Source: Enoplolaimus lenunculus
Lineage: Eukaryota; Nematoda; Enoplea; Enoplida; Thoracostomopsidae
Assembly (NCBI GenBank): GCA_030248215.1
Contig: JASANG010001739.1
Location: forward strand, 1-64,000
Reading direction: 5' to 3'
Length of the DNA: 64,000 nucleotides
The notes beneath the pieces are model-generated. The model was not told the DNA's origin. It made no database searches and saw nothing but the letters and a program-made list of their open reading frames with translations. Positions 59,891 to 64,000 of this stretch are shown here, piece after piece. A program made the position numbers and the translations under genes. The number at the start of each line of letters is the position of its first letter. Positions within the stretch are counted from its first letter, which is position 1.

Positions 59891-62313
59891 ATGGAGACAT
59901 CAGATCCAGAACAGATTGAAGTTTCGCCAACAGATGCTCGGTTACAGGGGCCGTTTACCGAGACGACACAGTCTATCCATTCGGTGAAAAATATGAGCAA
60001 AATCCACAAAATCGCTATTAAAGTAAAAACATCGGATAACATGTTGTTTCGACTCAAACCTGTTTTTGCATTTATCGAATCGCAAACAAGTATACCGCTG
60101 ACGATTTACTGCCAACCATTTGAAGTAAGTGTAGTAAATTTGCTTTGGTAGGAACCGAAATCATTTACAAAACTAATATTGGGCCTTTTCCGTTATCATC
60201 CAAACCAGCGTTTGCCCAAAAATGGATCTATTTTGAAAATTTTTGCACATTTGATCTTCTCATGAGCTCCCCTGATCATTCCACGCCTAAATTTTAATTT
60301 TTGAAAAATTCGATTTTTAAGGTGCCAAGGTCCCCTCGAAGGACCGAAAAAAATTGTCAAAAAGTTGACAAATTATATACCTTTCGATGCAGCTTGAGGT
60401 GTTGAGTCGAATAGTGTTAATTTTCTTGCAATCAGACGACTGGTTAACGAATTATGGTTAAATAACTGATTTGGCACCGACCCAAACTATTGGCAACGCG
60501 CCAAATCAGTTATTTGACAAGAACTCGTTAACCAATCGTCTGATTGCAAAAAAACACCATTGGACTCAGCTTTGCACGCTGCATTGAATGGGCTATAATT
60601 TGTCAAACTTTTTGACAAAATTTGTTGGGTCCCGGAATAAAATCAAGTGTATTACTGTCAACTAGACTCATGCATATAAAATCTTGGCCACTGTTGAAAA
60701 CCAGGTAGTGAAAAACCGGGTTTCCGTTCCGGAACCAAAATTGCCACGGCGTCCTTGTAAAAGGATTGCAAAATTCTTCAATGCGGTCAAAGAGGATCGC
60801 AACAACCCAATGGCTTCGATTGCCTAAACGATCCAAAGCGCCTTTCGGTTGAGGAATAACTGCATTTGATAAGGCTACTTCGGTAGTACAGCACAAAAAC
60901 AAAATCAGATGAAATTGAAAACAAACACAAAAAACTACAAGTTTTATTTACTAACGGTTACAAGTTATACGTATTTACCTACCAACGGTTAGCATATTAT
61001 GTATCTACTGGTGCGCCGATTCCAGTTCCAATAAAAGCAACTCTGATTTGCACTGTGCTGTATATATTGCATACATGGCCAAATCATAACCTAGACATAC
61101 GACAAAAAACTTAAAACTGTATTCGTAATACGCACCTTCCTCCCACAATTAAAATTACGGCTAGGAAAAGGTCAACTGCCTGCCTAGAATGCTGTTGGGC
61201 TCCCCCATCCCAGACAGGTGTAGCCCATAATCATGGAAAGCTGATCGATCTTGTGCTGCGCCGCCAAAATCGGTTGCAACAATAACTGTTAATTAAACTG
61301 TAAACTTTCTTACAAAAAATATTTCAGTACGACCCCAACAAAAACAAAAACCATCGCTTGGTCATTCAATACGCAACCGCGAATGAGTCAGATAAAACGC
61401 CACAAGACGTCTTCAAAACTGTCGCGAGATTCAAAGAACACCGTATGAAAGTTATGTTCGAAACCGGCACTGCTTCTGCAGCAACCGCAAAAGAAGCTGT
61501 TCCAGATGCGCTGACACCAACTCCAGGTTAAAATCTGCTTATAACAATGCATGACAAAAGATTAAAACCTGCATAGTCGACTTTAATCAATAGTCAGAGC
61601 TTACATAATGTTTATATCAAATTTGCAAAATTTAGGTAGTACATATAACATGCTACACACTTCCCGCATCCGCCGTCACAATACTTTCTACGGTGCGAGC
61701 AACATTTATAGCACTGTTACCACCAAAAACATAGGTTTTAAAGTCGGAATCTTGACAATTATTGTTGACCGAAGCGAAAAGCTCGTAGTTTCGCGAAGCG
61801 TTTTATGTTTTGCACTTGGGGGTCGAAAAGTGGATGTCCGTCTATCCGTCCGAAAAGAATCTCAAGAACCGCTGAACCGAAACAATCAATCTCAGTACTA
61901 AAGTGGTTTTCAGCGCGAGGAATCTAAATGAATGGATTATAAACCTCCAAAACAGATCAATGAATGGTCCTAATAAATAATTAGCACATTAGCTAAATTT
62001 AAAGGTAGTTGGTCACAATATGCGTTTGTGCTTTATAAGCCTAGATTGTTTAAGTAAATTGATTAAAAAGTAAGCATGTCCGAGCTTCGCTCAATTCATG
62101 TATATAGTACCACTACGACATGCACAATATTTGTAGCTAATTTCAGCTAACGCAACTCTGCCAGCAAAAGAAGCAAATGTAGAGGACACAAATGCCAGTG
62201 AAGATAAAGCACCCAAAGGAACGCCTGTTGTTGACACCACAGATGCAAATGTAGCCAAGCAACAAGTTGAGCAGGAAGAGAAAAAAGATGAAGAAATCAA
62301 AGCCGAACAATAG
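59891..62313 (+). CDS. MSP-domain protein (VAP / sperm-protein-like)
   Basis: Exons 59891-60124, 61328-61526, 62147-62313 (stop TAG), phases 0 and 1 match, 600 nt, 199 residues. Residues about 8-125 form an MSP domain: EQIEVSPTD, GPFTE, HKIAIKVKTSDN (VAP: CFKVKTTAP), LKPVFAFIES, then YCQPFEYDPNKNKNHRLVIQ, which is strikingly like VAP QPFDYDPNEKSKHKFMVQ, and MKVMFE. VAPs are ER proteins that bind FFAT peptides; here the Lys and Met of HKFMVQ are Arg and Val, and the C-terminus is a charged Ala/Glu/Lys tail ending IKAEQ without a coiled coil plus membrane anchor. So it is either a soluble diverged VAP or one of the nematode sperm MSP-domain proteins. It lies opposite dishevelled, in what is probably a dishevelled intron. 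Confidence 0.75.
60190..60600. mobile_element. Foldback MITE (TCGGTTATCCC family), second copy
   Basis: Matches 47022-47531 through the CCGTTATC start, GACAAATTATATACC, and the folding centre GGTTAACGAATTATGG / GAACTCGTTAACCAATCG. The right terminal repeat is lost. It sits in the first intron of the MSP gene. Confidence 0.7.
61755..62098. mobile_element. Short MITE of the TTATTGAGCGAAGC family
   Basis: Starts near AATTATTGTTGACCGAAGCG, carries the GGTCG-AAAGTGGATGTCCGTC tail and ends CGAGCTTCGCTCAATTCATG; opposite orientation to 58728-59676 and mostly without the tandem units. In the second intron of the MSP gene. Confidence 0.65.
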
Positions 62314-62502
62314 TACAAACAAAATATTGAATACGTAATATTACTGGTTACATAGAAATATTAAAAATGGCTAGCATATAAATCATTACAGGTTTAGGCA
62401 AAAAGATCGCAACTTGGTGTCAAATTCAAGACTGTGCTGTTACATTCAAACCGGAACTGGTTATCACATTCTGGGTGCAACATTTTAGCATTACCAAAAG
62501 TA

Positions 62503-63538
62503 CAGTCACGGACAGAATTAAGTGCGCAGAAACCGCGATTGCGTCCACTGCGGTAGCAGTTGCGGTTTTGTAGTCGCGTCTGAGTGTTTCAGCGATCGCG
62601 TCTCACACGCGGTTTGAGACGCGATCATAGACGCAACTTTGATTGCGTTTGCAGTCGCGGTTTGAACCGCGGTCGCAGTCATGGTTTGAACCGCAGTCCT
62701 GCCCAAACACTTGTGGCAAGCTTCATTTTTTATAACTTTTGTCAGTTAAAGCTTTCAATCATTCCTTGTAGCGAAATACAAAAATTTCTCAATCGAAATT
62801 GTCAGAAGGTCGACAAAATTTTCCGGAGCAGGAGATCAAAGTTCTGCTGGAGTCGGATTCAGACGTCATTTGATTGTACCTTGATATTAGCACAGTTACG
62901 CCAGTTGCTTTCTCAAGAACTTAACATTCTCAACTGTTATATTTAAAACTTAATTGAGCCCAATTTCGTAGCAAGCTGCGGTTTGCTTATGAAAATCTTG
63001 TCATGTTCTTTTTTAGTATTGGGTCCAAAGCCCATTTTGCCTAATTGAACTATATTCATTATGAGCTGCTGTAATTCTGGACATAGGCTGTTGCAGGCTT
63101 CAACCTGAATTTAATGTCTTCAAATAACAACTTACAAAAACATAATCACGCCCACTCCCTTCAGTAATAATATAAGTACGAGGAACGGTAGCTATTAAAC
63201 AAACCGAGGTTCCAAAAAGTGGTTAAGCTGAAAGTTCCCGTTTCTGTTTGCATAACTTTTTTGTGTGAATGCTCACTGTATTAAACAACGGACAAGTACA
63301 ATACGTCATTTGCTTCTTAAATCTGCACAGAGTAATAAGCTAGCGTAACCACGGCTGTGACCGCAATTTTAGCCGCGTCGGTAACCGCGGCTGTTACCGC
63401 GAACCTGCGATCGTAATCGCGTTTTTTTCGTCCACGTAAATTGCGGTTGCGAGCGATCGCGATTGCGTCTGCGAACGATCGCGATTTGAACCGCGTTTGG
63501 GACGCGACCGCGGTTGCACTTAATTCTGTCCGTGACTG
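62503..63538. mobile_element. 1,036-bp non-autonomous element, TA duplication, GCGATCGCG-rich ends
   Basis: Perfect 23-bp terminal inverted repeats beginning CAGTCACGGACAGAATTAAG (62503) and mirrored at 63538, flanked by TA on both sides (62501-62502, 63539-63540): a Tc1/mariner-type signature. About 200 bp at each end is packed with short GC palindromes (GCGATCGCG, AACCGCGGT, GACGCGATC) in otherwise AT-rich DNA. The middle has no convincing transposase. Confidence 0.85.
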
Positions 63539-64000
63539 TACGTACAATGGATTCGAATGGAAATAACTAAACTATAATGAGAGTTATCCGCAGACTTATT
63601 CAATAACAGGCCCATAGAACACTGTTTGAAATACTTTCCGAGCGTGGGCAAAACGCTATTCTATAGAATTTTCTATAATTTTCGCAACGTAATTACTGTG
63701 AAAATCTAGAGCCGTCAGTTTCAATCTCAGTTTTAACAGCAAAATTAAGAACTACGTAAAAATTCTGTAGCACTATTTCCTTTGTTAGAATGACTCGATC
63801 AGTACGTTCTTTGAAATAATGGAAGGCTCAAAAAAATGCATGTGCCACAGAAAATTAAAATTCCTAATTTCGAAGGGAAAATATTAGAATACACAATATA
63901 CGCCGATTAAGTTTACGTATATATCATTAATGGAACTAATAATCAACAGAGAGCATGCCTTGGATGAATCCTCCAACGGCTTTATCTTTTAAAACTTACG

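Noticed and set aside
62584-62946. Arg-rich frames in the GCGATCGC-rich element ends
   Set aside because: They follow from palindromic GC words of a transposable element, not from a gene.
1-64000. CRISPR arrays, rRNA genes, bacterial operons
   Set aside because: None seen; spliced eukaryotic genes throughout.

Overview
The window is animal nuclear DNA: AT-rich, with short exons, canonical GT-AG introns and a heavy load of small DNA transposons. By protein similarity recalled from memory it carries the 3' part of an SZT2 homologue (+), an unrecognised multi-exon gene (+), a MOLO1/TPM-domain membrane protein gene (+), an unusual PAH-like plus dsRNA-binding-domain gene (-), the 3' half of dishevelled (-), and a small MSP-domain (VAP/sperm-protein-like) gene (+) that lies opposite the dishevelled locus. 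MSP and MOLO1 genes, acceptor AGs about 10 nt before two start codons, and one 100-base gap between tandem genes suggest a nematode, probably one with a large transposon-rich genome. This is an inference, not a proof.

Layout. 1-10733: last exons of SZT2, with introns holding several MITEs. 10734-22400: transposon-rich intergenic DNA with a decayed piggyBac piece and a mariner-like element nested in a MITE. 22443-25081: unrecognised gene with one in-frame TGA. 25181-32301: MOLO1-like gene in six phase-consistent exons, its last intron full of repeats and one antisense exon candidate. 32302-39300: repeats. 39387-39975: two possible minus-strand exons. 41046-46655: PAH/DSRM gene (5' end not found). 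46656-54669: repeats and one orphan plus-strand exon candidate. 54670-57388: dishevelled DEP domain and C-terminus; its PDZ and DIX parts are not seen and probably lie beyond 64000. 59891-62313: MSP-domain gene. 62503-63538: a 1,036-bp element with TA duplication.

The genes do not form one pathway: SZT2 belongs to nutrient sensing (KICSTOR/GATOR1/mTORC1), dishevelled to Wnt signalling, MOLO1 to acetylcholine-receptor modulation, MSP/VAP proteins to membrane contacts or sperm. The strongest theme is the repeat landscape: at least a dozen MITE-like families, several with clear target-site duplications, foldback arms or internal tandem arrays, mostly in introns.
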